Assembly: GCA_031002005.1 (NCBI GenBank)
Contig: CM061920.1
Coordinates: forward strand, 119,340,095-119,404,094
Direction of reading: 5' to 3'
DNA length: 64,000 nt
Source of the DNA: Vandiemenella viatica
Lineage: Eukaryota > Arthropoda > Insecta > Orthoptera > Morabidae
Made by a program: the position numbers and the translations under genes. A model generated the notes under the pieces. It saw only the letters and a program-made list of their open reading frames with translations, was not told the DNA's origin and made no database searches. The number at the start of each line of letters is the position of its first letter. The first letter of the stretch is position 1. This document shows positions 23,301-34,446 of the stretch, piece after piece.

Positions 23301-23460
23301 AAAGAAATGTTCGACATCAAAATTTCTGTTTCACTTAACATTGCTTCTCTGAAATAATTATAAGTTCCATACTCCATCACGTCTTGACACAGATTCCACC
23401 CACGCTGTTCAAAATCTGTTTCCCAATTCCACTGAGACAGCTCTTGGCTTGGTCGTTATA
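20391..23460. other. Unassigned sequence with poly-T tract and a GC-richer patch
   Basis: No gene is recognised. A T run of more than 20 at about 21413-21433 could be the reverse-strand poly-A end of an old retroposon. The block 21840-22240 is clearly GC-richer than its surroundings but has no coding sense I can name. A 17-bp match to the family 1 SINE core (CACTCCAGGCGAATGCCG) at about 22377-22394 is probably a SINE scrap. Confidence 0.35.
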
Positions 23461-24775
23461 CAGGGTGTTTCAAAAAGAATATACATATTACAAAGTATTC
23501 TTTTGTCCAAACTATCGATCGCTGCGCCCCGGCTCAGCCATTGGAGGAACGAATACATAGTCTAGTTTATTTAATAGCCACTAGATGTCAGTCGTCTTGT
23601 GTTATTCTTGGTAACCGTCATATGTTTAAAATGGCTACTCCACAGCAGAAATCATTTTGCGTTACCGAGTTTGCGAAGTGGAATTCCGTGATTACAGTGC
23701 AAAGACGTTTCAGGTTGAGGTACCAAATGCATCCTCCGAATGGATGGAACATTCGTAGATGGTATCGACAGTGTATGTAAAGGAAAGAGTCCTGGCCGCC
23801 CTCGTGTTTCTGAGGCACATGTTGCACGAATTCAAACTGCTTTCCAACGTAGTCCTTCAAAATCAACTCGTCGTGCCAGTCGGGAGTTACAACTACCTAC
23901 AACAACAATTTGGCGTGTTTTGAGACGTCAGTTGGTTATGAAGCCGTACAAGTTACAGTTGTTACAAGCTCTGCGTCCTGATGACAAACGGAAACGTGTG
24001 GCATTTTGTAACGAGATTAATGATGCTGTTGACAATGATAACACTTTCGCACAATGCATCGTTTTCAGTGATGAAGCGACTTTCCATGTTAGTGGTCAGG
24101 TAAACAAACACAATGTTCGAATTTGGGGTCTACAGAACCCACATGCAGTCATTGAACATGTATGAGATTCGCCTAAAGTCAATGTGTTTTGTGCGATATC
24201 CCGATCATCTGTTTACGGCCCATTCTTCTTTGATGGAAACACGGTTAACGGTCAGCAGGTATCTCGCTATGTTACAAAACTGCTTGTTTCCGAGGCTGCA
24301 CGAAGACAACTTCATTTTTCAACAAGACGGGGCACCCCCTCACTGGAGTCGCCAAGTGCGTGAATATCTGAATGAAACTCTACCGAACTGTTGGATTGGT
24401 CGTCAAGGAGCTGGCGACTTAGCATGCATCAGCTGGGCTCCACGGTCACCGGATTTGACACCCTGTGACTTCTTCCTGTGGGGTTTAATTAAAAACAACG
24501 TTTATGTACCACCACTCCCACAGTACCTTGAGGACTTGAGGAACCGGATCCGTACTGCCGTAACATCAGTGACGAACGACATGCTTGCCCGAGTATGGGA
24601 GAAATTTGAGTATCGATATGATATTGTTCGTGTGGCTGATGGAGGACATATTGAACATCTGTAATCTGAACTTAAAGAGGTTCGTAAATATGTGTGTAAA
24701 GTTTCATATTCGTATGTCTTACAGTTTAATAAATATATGTATTCGAAATACGTATATTCTTTTTGAAACACCCTG
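23461..24775 (+). mobile_element. Mariner-like DNA transposon, complete ends
   Basis: The terminal inverted repeats are about 28 bp (CAGGGTGTTTCAAAAAG, then AATATAC(a/g)TATT) and are flanked by TA (23459-23460 and 24776-24777), the Tc1/mariner target duplication. The element is 1315 bp and contains one transposase gene with frame breaks. Near-identical terminal repeats suggest moderate age. It could still be mobilised in trans if a partner transposase exists. Confidence 0.9.
23622..24664 (+). pseudogene. Mariner-type transposase (DUF4817 + DDE), frameshifted
   Basis: The N-terminus MFKMATPQQKSFCVTEFAKW is the helix-turn-helix segment typical of arthropod DUF4817 transposases; GRPRVSEAHVARI is the linker and second DNA-binding helix region. 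Catalytic blocks are CIVFSDEATFHVSG (first Asp), FQQDGAPPHWS (second Asp) and SPDLTPCDFFLWG (third Asp). The chain is spread over three frames: shifts near 23745-23770 and 24165-24240, and a TGA at 24163-24165. I count 46 residues between the second and third Asp, against 34 in classical mariner. The enzyme cuts and pastes the element; this copy cannot make it. Confidence 0.8.
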
Positions 24776-25029
24776 TATAGTCTTACCTACCAAACTTCTG
24801 GAATACCAGTGACTTCCCACAGTGATTCAATTTTTTCTTGCAAAAAACACTGTTTCTCTTGGTATCTAAATTCTAACAAATCTTGACCAACATTTGACAT
24901 ATTGTAGGTTAATTTATTCTAACCTTTTTAGTTATGAAAAACTCAAATTAATACTGGTTTGACTGAATTATTTAACTGAAAGGATCATAAATTTATTTTA
25001 ATTTCCTTCTATTCTTAAAATAGTCATTC

Positions 25030-25530
25030 ATGATTAATATTAGGGATTCACCCACAGTACTAAACACAGGGCATGGAAAAATTAACAAGGTCAGTAAATT
25101 TAAGTATCTAGGTGAAGTAATTCAGATTAATGGGCTTGATAAGGAAGCAAATATATCAAGAGCAAGAAAACCAGAACTAGGATACCAATTGACTAAAGAT
25201 ACATACAATAAGAAGAATCTATCAAGGAAAACTAAAATCATACACTACAACACAGAAATCAAACCAGAAGGACTGTCTGCCTCAGAATGCTTGTTCTCTA
25301 TGAAAACTGGAGAAATAGAAGAGATAGAGAAAAGGGAAAGGAAAATCTTGAGAAAAATTTGGGGACCACTAAAAATTGAAAATGGCGAGTTTAGACACCG
25401 GAGGAATAAAGACCTATACAAAGAAGAAGAAATTGAAAGGATGTCAGACACGATCAGAAAGAGGAGAATCAGTTTTTTTGGTCACATAATGAGAATGGGG
25501 GGTGTAAGGGTTTGGGAGAGGCTATACTAG
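25030..25530 (+). pseudogene. RTE-like reverse-transcriptase C-terminal fragment
   Basis: Open for 166 codons. It has 'KFKYLGEVIQINGLDKEANISRARK', 'KTKIIHYNTEIKPEGLSASECL', 'EEIEKRERKILRKIWGP' and 'MSDTIRKRRISFFGHIMRM'. This is the C-terminal thumb/connection of RTE-group retrotransposons (YLG block and IRKRR.RFFGH block). It lacks the catalytic palm and any endonuclease, so it is a 5'-truncated remnant. It lies immediately upstream of the longer RTE element but differs from it in sequence. Confidence 0.7.
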
Positions 25531-25832
25531 TCTTTTCCAACCAAATGTCAACCTCTCCTTCACGTGGTGCACCCTGTTTGCACGGACGAGGCTCTGGCGA
25601 CTGAAAGATTCCCAGTATAAGGAGTCACCCACTGCTTGCCAACGGCCTCTGAAAAGAGGGCGGAAGAGCGGTTCAGGGCACCCTCTTGCCCTTGGGGTTG
25701 GAAACGGCCCCTAAAGGCGGATGAATCAGAAATGATCAACGGCATGGGGATGCAGAAGGCAACGGGAAACCACTGCATTAAAGACCCAAAGGGTATCCCG
25801 AGGACATGTAATCCTCTCAAAATACATATATC

Positions 25833-26666
25833 ATGATGGCTTCTTCCTGGGTAAAATATTCCGGAGGTAAAATAGTCCCCCAATCGGATCTCCGGGTGGG
25901 GACTGCTCAGGGAGGAGTCATCAGAAAGGATAGAAACATTCTACGAGTCAGAGCGTGGAATGTTAGAAGTCTGAATAGGGCAGGTAGGTTAGAAAACTTA
26001 AAAAGGGAGATGGAACAACTTAAGTTAGATGTTGTTGGGATTAGTGAAATTAAATGGAAGGACGCACAGGATTTCTGGTCTGGGGAACACAGGATAATAA
26101 GCACACAAGCTGTCAATGGAGTCACTGGTGTAGGATTTGTAATGAACAAGAAAGTAGGGAAACGGGTTAGTTATTATGAACAATTTAGTGACAAGATTAT
26201 TTTGACGAGGTTAGAAACTAAGCCCGTCCCAACCACATTAGTACAAGTATATATGCCAACGTCACAGGAAGATGACGAAGAAATAGAAAAAATATACGCT
26301 GAAATTGAAGAATTAATCCAATATGTGAAAGGGGAGGAAAATCTAATAATCATGGGTGATCGGAATGCAATAGTGGGAGAAGGAAAAGAGGGGAATACTG
26401 TAGGAAGTTTTGGTCTAGGAGAAAGAAATGAGCGAGGAAGCAGGTTGCTAGAATTTTGTGAAAGATATAAGCTAGTAGTGGCGAACACACTGTTTAAGAA
26501 CCATGAAAGAAGAATATACACCTGGAAACGTCCTGGGGATACAGGCAGATACCAGCTAGATTATATCATGGTCAAACAGGGATTCAGGAATCAAGTTCTA
26601 GACTGTAAAACGTACCCAGGAGCAGACATAGACTCGGACCATAATTTGATAGTAAGTGCAGGCTGA
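25833..26666 (+). pseudogene. RTE APE endonuclease domain (frame intact over 277 codons)
   Basis: Blocks in order: RAWNVRSLNRAGRLENLK (residues about 38-55), VGISEIKWKD (about 68-77), VQVYMPT (about 137-143), IIMGDRNAIVGEG, YTWKRPGDTGRYQLDYIMV and DSDHNLIVSAG at the end. These are the APE-type catalytic signatures (N, E, D..N, D, H). One oddity is the GDRN block, where the family normally has an aromatic residue between Asp and Asn. The frame closes at 26664-26666 just after the SDH block, where the intact protein would run on into the reverse transcriptase. The ATG at 25833 is the likely start; no longer in-frame extension is convincing. Confidence 0.75.
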
Positions 26667-28731
26667 AATTCAAGCGAATAAGGAAGCAGCATAAGCAGAA
26701 CAGACTGGAAGTGAATAAACTGAAACAATCTAGCACAAGAGAAAAATTTGCAGAAATGGTAGACTTAGGTCTAAGAATAACTGTGAAAGGAGCACAACCG
26801 AGGACGAATGGAGTGCATTAAAGACCGAAATAATGAAAGCTGGCAAAGAAACCTTAGGCTTTAGGGAACAAGCTGCCCGAAAACCTTGGATCACAGAAGA
26901 AATTTTGCAGCTGATCGATCAGAGGAGAAGGTACAAAAATGCTCAGGATGAAGCAGGAAAAGAGCAGTACAGGCAATTTAGAAATCAAATAAATAGGAAA
27001 TGCAAAATATCAAAAGAAAAATGGCTACAAGAAAAGTGTGAAGAAGTAGAAAAGGAAATGGTTGCAGGAAAAGTAGATGTTGCATATAGAAAGATCAAAC
27101 AGAATTTTGGAGAAATGAAGAAAAGAGGTATGAACATTAAAGCTGCCGATGGGAAACCTCTTTTAAGCCCAGAAGATAGAGCTAACAGATGGAAGGAATA
27201 CATTGAGAAACTGTATGTTGGGGACGACTTGAACAATAGTGTATTGGAAAAGGAAGGCGATGTCGATATGGATGACTTAGGAGATCCTGTTTTTGAGGAC
27301 AGAATTTAATAAAGCTCTGAATGACTTGAAAGCAAATAAGGCAGTTGGAATTGATGAGATCCCTGCAGAACTTCTTAAATCTCTAGGAGAGGAAGGAATC
27401 GAAAGATTATTCAAGTGATATCAAAAAGTTATGAAACAGGAGAAATTCCAAATGATTTTAATAAAAATATCATCTTCACACTTCCAAAGAAAGCACAAGC
27501 TGACAAATGTGAGAATTATCGCACAATTAGTATAACATCACATGCTTCAAAATTACTTACCAGAATAATATACAGAAGGATGGAAAGGGTAGTAGAAGAG
27601 ATAGTAGGTGAAGATCAGTTTGGGTTTAGGAAAAATCGCGGTACAAGGGAAGCAATTCTGTCTTTAAGATTAATACTAGAAGGGCGGATCAAGAAAAAAC
27701 AAAGATACTTTATGGCATTTGCTGATTTGGAAAAAGCTTTTGATAATGTTAGGTGGGACAAGATGTTCAAAATTTTAAAGAAGTCAGGTCTAAAATATCG
27801 AGATAGAAGAATCCACTATAAACTATATAAGAATCAAGTGGCCGTGATAAAAGTAGAGAATCACGAGAGACATGCATCAGTTAAAAAGGGTGTGAGACAA
27901 GGTTGTAGTCTATCCCCGTTAATATTCAACTTGTATGTAGAAGAAGCAATGAAGAAAGTCAAGAAAAATTTCCATGTGGCATAAGTTTTCAGGGAGAAAA
28001 ATCAGTATGCTACGATTTGCTGACGACATTGTCTTATTAGCAGAGAGGGCTGAGGATATTGAGATGTTATTGAATGGCATGAACAAAATACTGAAGGAAG
28101 ATTTTGGACTGAATATAAATCAAAGTAAAACAAAAGTGATGAAATGTAGCAGAAATGACACCAATACTAGCAGATTAAATATAAAAATAGGATCGGATGC
28201 AATAGGAGAAGTGAGTGAGTTCTGTTACTTGGGAAGCAAAATTACAACCGATGGCCGAAGCAGGAATGATGTTAAAAGCAGAATAGCACTAGCAAAAAGA
28301 GCCTTCATGAAAAAGAGAAACCTTTTAGTTTCAAATATTGATCTAGGAATTAGAAAGAACTTCTTAAAACTCTATGTGTGGAGCACAGCACTTTACGGTA
28401 GCGAAACATGGACTTTAGGAATACTGGAAAGAAAGAAACTTGAAGCATTTGAAATGTGGTGTTACAGAAGAATGCTAAAAATTAGGTGGACAGACAAAGT
28501 AAGAAATGAACGAGTTTTAGAAATGATGGGTGAGAAAAGAAGTTTATGGAAGAAGCTTACAGGAAGAAGATACAGGCTGGTAGGTCATATTTGAGACATG
28601 CTGGATTGGTTAATTTGTTAGTGGAGGGAACAGTTGAAGGTAAGAACTGCAGAGGTAGACAGAGATTAGAATATATGAAGCAGATAATTGAGGACGTGGA
28701 TTGTAAGGGGTATGTAGAAATGAAGAGGTAG
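26667..28731 (+). pseudogene. RTE reverse transcriptase, multiply frameshifted
   Basis: Pieces: 26833-27309 (linker and finger, 'PWITEEILQLIDQRRRYKNA', 'RWKEYIEKLY'), 27415-27984 ('ISKSYETGEIPNDFN', 'CENYRTISITSHASKLL', 'EDQFGFRKNRGTREA', 'AFADLEKAFDNVRW', 'KKGVRQGCSLSPLIFNLY'), 27974-28594 ('MLRFADDIVLLAE', 'NINQSKTKVMKC', 'FCYLGSKITTDGR', 'YGSETWTL'), and 28546-28731. The catalytic Asp pair sits in FADD and the first Asp in ADLEKAFD, so the active-site residues survive even though the frame does not. Confidence 0.8.
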
Positions 28732-28795
28732 CACAGGATAGGAAGGGATGAAGGATTGCATCAAGCCAGTCAAAAGATTGATGACAAAAAAAAAC

Positions 28796-30440
28796 ATAAT
28801 TCTTCAGAACACACCTGCAATTGATACCAATTTTGGAAATCAAGGAAAAAGAATGCCCATTATAAATTTTTTAATCTATCCAAATGTGTGAAAATACTTT
28901 AGTCATGTTAGTAACAAAAGTTAAACAAATTGAATGTATATGAATAAGCATTCCATTATCATCAAATGTTCTAGCAAATCCAGCAACAGGTACCTCACTA
29001 ATTAAGAATTGCAATAATAAAGATTAGATTTGTTGGACAAAACATTTTCTTTTTTGGTTTTTATGTCTTAAATGAAAGATGGTTCATGAAATGCATCTCC
29101 CCTTTTTGTGGGTGTGCAGATGTGAAATGGTTGAATGCTGCTTAAGATGATTAACAAAAATGTAACGGTAGTCATAAGAGAAACTAAAATTTCCTTTCCA
29201 ACCTTTTTTAAATTTTCTGCAAATATTTTTAACCTCAGATATAAAAATCCACTTAAAAAATAAATTTGTTCAACTGCTTGTGATCTATTAAAAAAAAAAA
29301 AATTATTGTAAAAAAAGGCTTGATGAATAAATACTAAATGCAATAACTACTTGTAGTGTAGCCTTACATCTATATCAATGTTATATCCTTCAATTCTTAT
29401 CTAGATGCAGTTTTGCTAATTTTGAAAATAGATTTTGCAGTTATTTTACATTACCTTGTGCCATGTTTTTCTTTAGAACTATGTTAACTTTCTTTGCACT
29501 TGAGGGAGTTAATACACTTGAACTTGAAATCACTCTTTTCAGGGCTGGGCTTGAAACTGAAGTATTTATTGCAGATCCATTTCTGCTTTCTAAGTTTCCT
29601 TTCGGAGAATTCTGTTAGGAATAATTAAACAAACTTTATTTTCCTCCTCAAAAAAAGAAAAAAAATCCTGCCTAAACAAAAAAATAATGAGAATACATTT
29701 CTGCAGTATATGTGAAACTCCAGTACATTTTTCTTACTTCAACAATCACTTATAGAAAATCTGCAGCATCAAAGCTACAAAAGAATAAAATTTTAATCAT
29801 GTAAGGAAACAAAGTGGAAATTTCAGTTTTGTGGTGGAAGAAGAATTTAAAAAAACCACACACACACATTTTACTTTAGGAGGATGGATCATTTAAAATA
29901 AAACATCATTTACAAAAAGCATTGCATTATTATTATTATTACTATTATGAGACTTCAATGAAAATAGATCCACTCATATTTACAACTTAAAAATTCATAT
30001 CCCTTTCTGACTCATTTTTGTGAAACAGAAGCAGTGGGTAAGGTATCATCAGTGGGTAGAAAATGGATACTGGTGTAAAATAGTCACTTGGCGTCCACCA
30101 CCAGCATCTACCAATCCTCACTGATAATACCACATACTTCTCAGGTTACCTGGAACTGTCATTCTGGATGAAGTGTCCCTAAAAATAATAATTGTATTCA
30201 TGTTCATAAACAACATTTTTATGATCTGCACCCATTAATAGAACAGCCTTCTGAGGTCCTTTAGCAATTCAAATTACAAACATACATTCAACTTCAATCA
30301 GTCCTACTTTTGCATCCATGGTACCTTCCTGGATGTAGCTGAATCTCCATATGAGTAGGCAGCTGTGTTATGACAAACTCTCACTTCCATATCACCTTTG
30401 TGTCTGCAGCAGACAGATGCATTCAAATCGATATTCTATT
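28796..30440. other. Unassigned AT-rich sequence
   Basis: No gene or known repeat is seen up to the assembly gap. Confidence 0.4.
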
Positions 30441-31440
30441 NNNNNNNNNNNNNNNNNNNNNNNNNNNNNNNNNNNNNNNNNNNNNNNNNNNNNNNNNNNN
30501 NNNNNNNNNNNNNNNNNNNNNNNNNNNNNNNNNNNNNNNNNNNNNNNNNNNNNNNNNNNNNNNNNNNNNNNNNNNNNNNNNNNNNNNNNNNNNNNNNNNN
30601 NNNNNNNNNNNNNNNNNNNNNNNNNNNNNNNNNNNNNNNNNNNNNNNNNNNNNNNNNNNNNNNNNNNNNNNNNNNNNNNNNNNNNNNNNNNNNNNNNNNN
30701 NNNNNNNNNNNNNNNNNNNNNNNNNNNNNNNNNNNNNNNNNNNNNNNNNNNNNNNNNNNNNNNNNNNNNNNNNNNNNNNNNNNNNNNNNNNNNNNNNNNN
30801 NNNNNNNNNNNNNNNNNNNNNNNNNNNNNNNNNNNNNNNNNNNNNNNNNNNNNNNNNNNNNNNNNNNNNNNNNNNNNNNNNNNNNNNNNNNNNNNNNNNN
30901 NNNNNNNNNNNNNNNNNNNNNNNNNNNNNNNNNNNNNNNNNNNNNNNNNNNNNNNNNNNNNNNNNNNNNNNNNNNNNNNNNNNNNNNNNNNNNNNNNNNN
31001 NNNNNNNNNNNNNNNNNNNNNNNNNNNNNNNNNNNNNNNNNNNNNNNNNNNNNNNNNNNNNNNNNNNNNNNNNNNNNNNNNNNNNNNNNNNNNNNNNNNN
31101 NNNNNNNNNNNNNNNNNNNNNNNNNNNNNNNNNNNNNNNNNNNNNNNNNNNNNNNNNNNNNNNNNNNNNNNNNNNNNNNNNNNNNNNNNNNNNNNNNNNN
31201 NNNNNNNNNNNNNNNNNNNNNNNNNNNNNNNNNNNNNNNNNNNNNNNNNNNNNNNNNNNNNNNNNNNNNNNNNNNNNNNNNNNNNNNNNNNNNNNNNNNN
31301 NNNNNNNNNNNNNNNNNNNNNNNNNNNNNNNNNNNNNNNNNNNNNNNNNNNNNNNNNNNNNNNNNNNNNNNNNNNNNNNNNNNNNNNNNNNNNNNNNNNN
31401 NNNNNNNNNNNNNNNNNNNNNNNNNNNNNNNNNNNNNNNN
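30441..31440. other. Assembly gap (1000 N)
   Basis: Exactly 1000 undetermined bases, a conventional scaffold-gap size, so the true distance is unknown. Open frames running through it are artefacts. Confidence 0.99.
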
Positions 31441-31639
31441 AGAGTGGGGGTAAGTCAGGCCCCCATCACTCTGCCCTGAAAACGGGCCTTGTAAAGCCTC
31501 GCCCGGTTGTGCTCACACTGCCTGGTTTCCCATTTTCTATTATTTTGAGATGGATGCATCCGATAATCAAGAAAAAGAAGTATTGACAGAGTTGCTGGAG
31601 GTGTAAAAGACACAAAAAAATTTACGAGGCATCTCACAT

Positions 31640-32271
31640 AGGGTTGCCAACTTATTTAGAAAAAAATAAAGTATATTTTGTCTTTTGAAGAGGAAAATAA
31701 AAAGTATATAAAGGGGAAAAAAAGTTATTTATTGCGTTAAATACATATATTTTCAGGCTTACAGGACTAGCTATTAATTGTTGGTTTCATTTCAGTGTTA
31801 CAGCTGGAGCCACATTCTACATCTAGTATAACAAAAAAAGGAACACACATTTTTAAATTTATGGACGCTCTGTATCTCCTTTCCCACCATATTGCATTTA
31901 TTTTGTTTCATCTTAAGCACTAACATGTTGTTTGTAAATTAATTGAATTGTATAGTTTACCAACAATAAATTGTTTCCGCATACTTTATGGTTATGTTCA
32001 GAAATAACACCGAGCGCACATGAGTCGACTAGAGTACAACAATATGAATGGTCCGCTATTGTAGCCTCGACTCTGATGCGGTAATCAAAGGATGCGTGTG
32101 AGCAAAAAATAGCTGGCCGATAGGCATTTTTTCTTGCAGAAGGTTGTGAAACTAGCAGATGAACGTTCAGTTAAATGTGTTGTATTTCACATACTTTATT
32201 CGTAGGAAAAAGTATAACAGCCAAAAAATAAAATATAATACTTTATAACACAGTATGGTTGGCAACCGTAA
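31640..32271. mobile_element. Small TIR element, probably hAT-like
   Basis: Ends carry GGTTGCCAAC (31642-31651) and its inverse GTTGGCAACC (32258-32267). The flanks TCTCACAT (31632-31639) and CCTCACAT (32272-32279) match at 7 of 8 positions, consistent with an 8-bp hAT duplication. There is no coding capacity. The terminal repeats are short and slightly offset, which weakens the call. Confidence 0.45.
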
Positions 32272-32279
32272 CCTCACAT

Positions 32280-32734
32280 GCCCTCTTTCATAACAAAGAT
32301 GCGAGAAATGAGGCAGTTCACCTGTCATCTGCTAGAAATTCCTGAAATCTTCACCATCCAACACATCTAAGAGTCTAAGGTGACTGAATACATGCCTTTG
32401 TAAATATAATTGCTTGGCACATGTCTTTTTTTCTTTTTCGTAGGCTTTTCACATAATGGCAAGCCGTCAGGGTTACATCAAGAATTTGTGATTTTGATAA
32501 ATATGGGGCCATACATATTTAATTTAAATATTAGAACTTTAATAAAATTTGTAACTAACTAATTTTATTACTAGTATTACTATTGAATGGAACGTGCAGA
32601 GCAAGACGGATATACACGTGGTGGTAGGCCGGTAGTACCAGATCGGGCCGGCCGGCGGGTCGTCTAAATGCAATACTCTGTCGACGGGAGGAAAGTGAAA
32701 TCGGGAATGGGACAGGGTGATCAGGAACGGGTCA
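32280..32734. other. Unassigned sequence with a GC-rich patch
   Basis: No gene is seen. 32600-32720 is GC-rich (for example GGGCCGGCCGGCGGGTCGTC) and immediately precedes the CR1-like copy. Confidence 0.35.
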
Positions 32735-33460
32735 TCTAAATGGGCCTTTAAATTTAGTCTGAATACTTGCTGCTTACTAGAGGACTGGAAAAGTAAAATA
32801 ATAATACTGGTCCATAAAGGAGAGGTAACAAATGGGATAAAAAATTACAGGCCAGTCAGTTTGAAATCAGTGGTAGGTGAATTAATGGACAGATTAGTAA
32901 GCAATCATATCAAAATGTCTATGAGTAATGTAAATGGTTTTCAATTCAACATATTCTTGCGAGTCTCTGTTATTAGGCTACATGCAAGATATTTCAGATG
33001 AAGTGGACGAGGGAGGCCAAATTGCTAGGGTATCACTAGATCTTTCAATGTTCCTCACAGAGTGGACCATAAAATGATGCTAAAAAAAAGGCAGAAACTA
33101 TTGGAGTGGATGAAGAAGTGATTTGCTGGGTAGAAGAATTCTTAAATGGTTAAAAGCAGGAAGTTAGTATAGTAAAAGGAGTATTAAATAACTGGAAGTG
33201 AAAATGGGAATGTCACAGAGTAGCATAGTGGGGGACCATTGCTATTCGTTATTCTAATGAATGATTATGTTGATTTACTGTCAGAAGTTAAATTGTTTGT
33301 AGATGACATATTGCTACATAATAGGATCAAAATGGTAGAAGACTGTGAACAGCTGCAGGGTGATCTGAACAGTATATCTAGCTGGGTTGGTCAACATGGA
33401 AAGAAGAAAAATGCAAGAATGGTTGGCTTATTAGGTATACAGATAAAAAACTAAAGCTTG
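32717..33460 (+). pseudogene. CR1-like reverse transcriptase fragment, palm region
   Basis: Fragments 32717-33001 and 33239-33454 carry the palm blocks KNYRPVSL and FVDD (in KLFVDDILLH), then EQLQGDLNSISSWVGQHGKK, the usual helix after the catalytic Asp pair. Between them, frame breaks disrupt the 'LSKAFD' region (33040-33110). Inactive. Confidence 0.7.
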
Positions 33461-33787
33461 GTTATGATTAAAAGGTAGGGAAAGAACTGATTATTGAAGG
33501 CTTGAAATGTAAATATCTTGGTATAATGCCAGGACCACACGCTTGCCAAACATTGTCAAACCTTCAAAAATTGAATCATGTTGACAGGGCGCTTGGCTTG
33601 GCTTGTGCAGGCTTGCAGGCACTTGTGGCTGATCCACTCGAGTGTTGGTTTTTTGGCACAAATCAAAGGCATTTGCCGCAAGTGCTTGCGAAATGCCTAC
33701 ACGTTTGTGCGAACTTAGTATTGTTTGTGCCCTTACGGTGGACAAAACGTGCGTTTCTTTTTGTTGTATAAAAGTGCTGCAAGAAAA

Positions 33788-34012
33788 ATGAATAACTGGT
33801 CCAACGAGAAGATTTTACAATTTCTCGAATACATTTTTTACCCGAAGACTAAAAACCATAAAAAAAAAATAGCTGCTGCTTGGAGTCGTCTTAGTGAAGT
33901 TTTAAATAATACTGTCATGGAGATTAAGAAAAAGAGAGAAATTCTTATCGCCACATTTCGTAAACATTTAAAGAAAAGAAAAAAGATTCTATTCGCTCTG
34001 GCTCAGGTATAA
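33788..34012 (+). pseudogene. MADF/Myb-like DNA-binding protein fragment of Harbinger
   Basis: From the Met at 33788 (MNNWSNEKILQFLEYIF) the peptide runs 'KNHKKKIAAAWSRLSEVL' and 'EIKKKREILIATFRKHLKKRKKI'. The pattern of a W-x-E-K helix, AWxxL and a KKK..L...FR basic helix matches the MADF domain of the accessory protein that Harbinger elements encode next to their transposase. It stops right after the domain, at 'FALAQV'; a GT at the end of the frame (CAGGTATAAA) looks like a splice donor, so this may be exon 1 of a longer gene. Confidence 0.6.
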
Positions 34013-34019
34013 ATTTATT

Positions 34020-34191
34020 AATTTAGCTGGTATAGTATAGCTTCTCTGAAGTCTGTATTTTCTTTAGAAATCATAGGTGAAATTTCATTCAGCGAATATT
34101 CAGAATCGGCATAGTTCATCCGGCAGAAGTTATCAAATTGCACAGCTGGCTCAAAAAGCTGCTCATTAAATGTTTCTTCCATAAATTCTCT
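34020..34191 (-). pseudogene. Harbinger transposase N-terminal exon fragment
   Basis: The minus-strand translation reads 'REFMEETFNEQLFEPA', 'QFDNFCRMNYADSEYSLNEI' and 'ISKENTDFREAI', the N-terminal block that precedes the DDE domain in PIF/Harbinger transposases. It follows a plausible acceptor (TTTTTGATTGCAG). The frame ends in a stop after 'LYQLN', where intact proteins continue into the DDE region, so the catalytic part is deleted. It is convergent with the MADF-like frame. Confidence 0.6.
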
Positions 34192-34274
34192 GCAATCAAA
34201 AAGTAATTGATATAGATGTTACAATGAAGTTAAAACAATAATTACTATACAATTCTGATTATAAAAAAATTTTG

Positions 34275-34446
34275 AAGGAAAGGAAAATTAACCCGCCACA
34301 TACCAAAGTTGGCAGCTGCGATGCGAGAAAACACTTAATTTGACAAACACATACATATATGTCTGCACCCGTACGAAGCCTAATGGTCCGTTTATTTACT
34401 ACTAGAGAAGGCAGTTGGTATGTGGTGGGTTAATTTCCCTTTCCTT
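34275..34446. mobile_element. Small MITE nested in the Harbinger element
   Basis: Thirty-base terminal inverted repeats (34275-34304 and 34417-34446; 28 of 30 match) begin AAGGAAAGG(a/g)AAATTAACCC and end CCACATACC. The outer motif is related to the foldback element at 3.2 kb, which starts GGGGAAATAACCCATCACATACC. It has no coding capacity and is 172 bp long. Confidence 0.8.

Larger units (their letters stand above)
25545..28795 (+). mobile_element. RTE-type non-LTR retrotransposon, nearly full length
   Basis: About 3.25 kb. It has a short 5' leader rich in small palindromes, an APE endonuclease frame, a reverse transcriptase in several frames, and a 3' end reading GGATTGCATCAAGCCAG, then GATTGATGACAAAAAAAA. 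A short length, a single protein and this style of 3' end are typical of the RTE clade. At least four frame breaks make it inactive. Confidence 0.8.

Noticed and set aside
30351..31586. Long open frames of up to 411 codons
   Set aside because: They run through the 1000-N assembly gap and are artefacts of undetermined bases.
32650..32670. GGGTCGTCTAAA resembling the Helitron 3' end at 18551
   Set aside because: No hairpin precedes it, the end is CTAA followed by A and not T, and no Helitron 5' end or body is found nearby.
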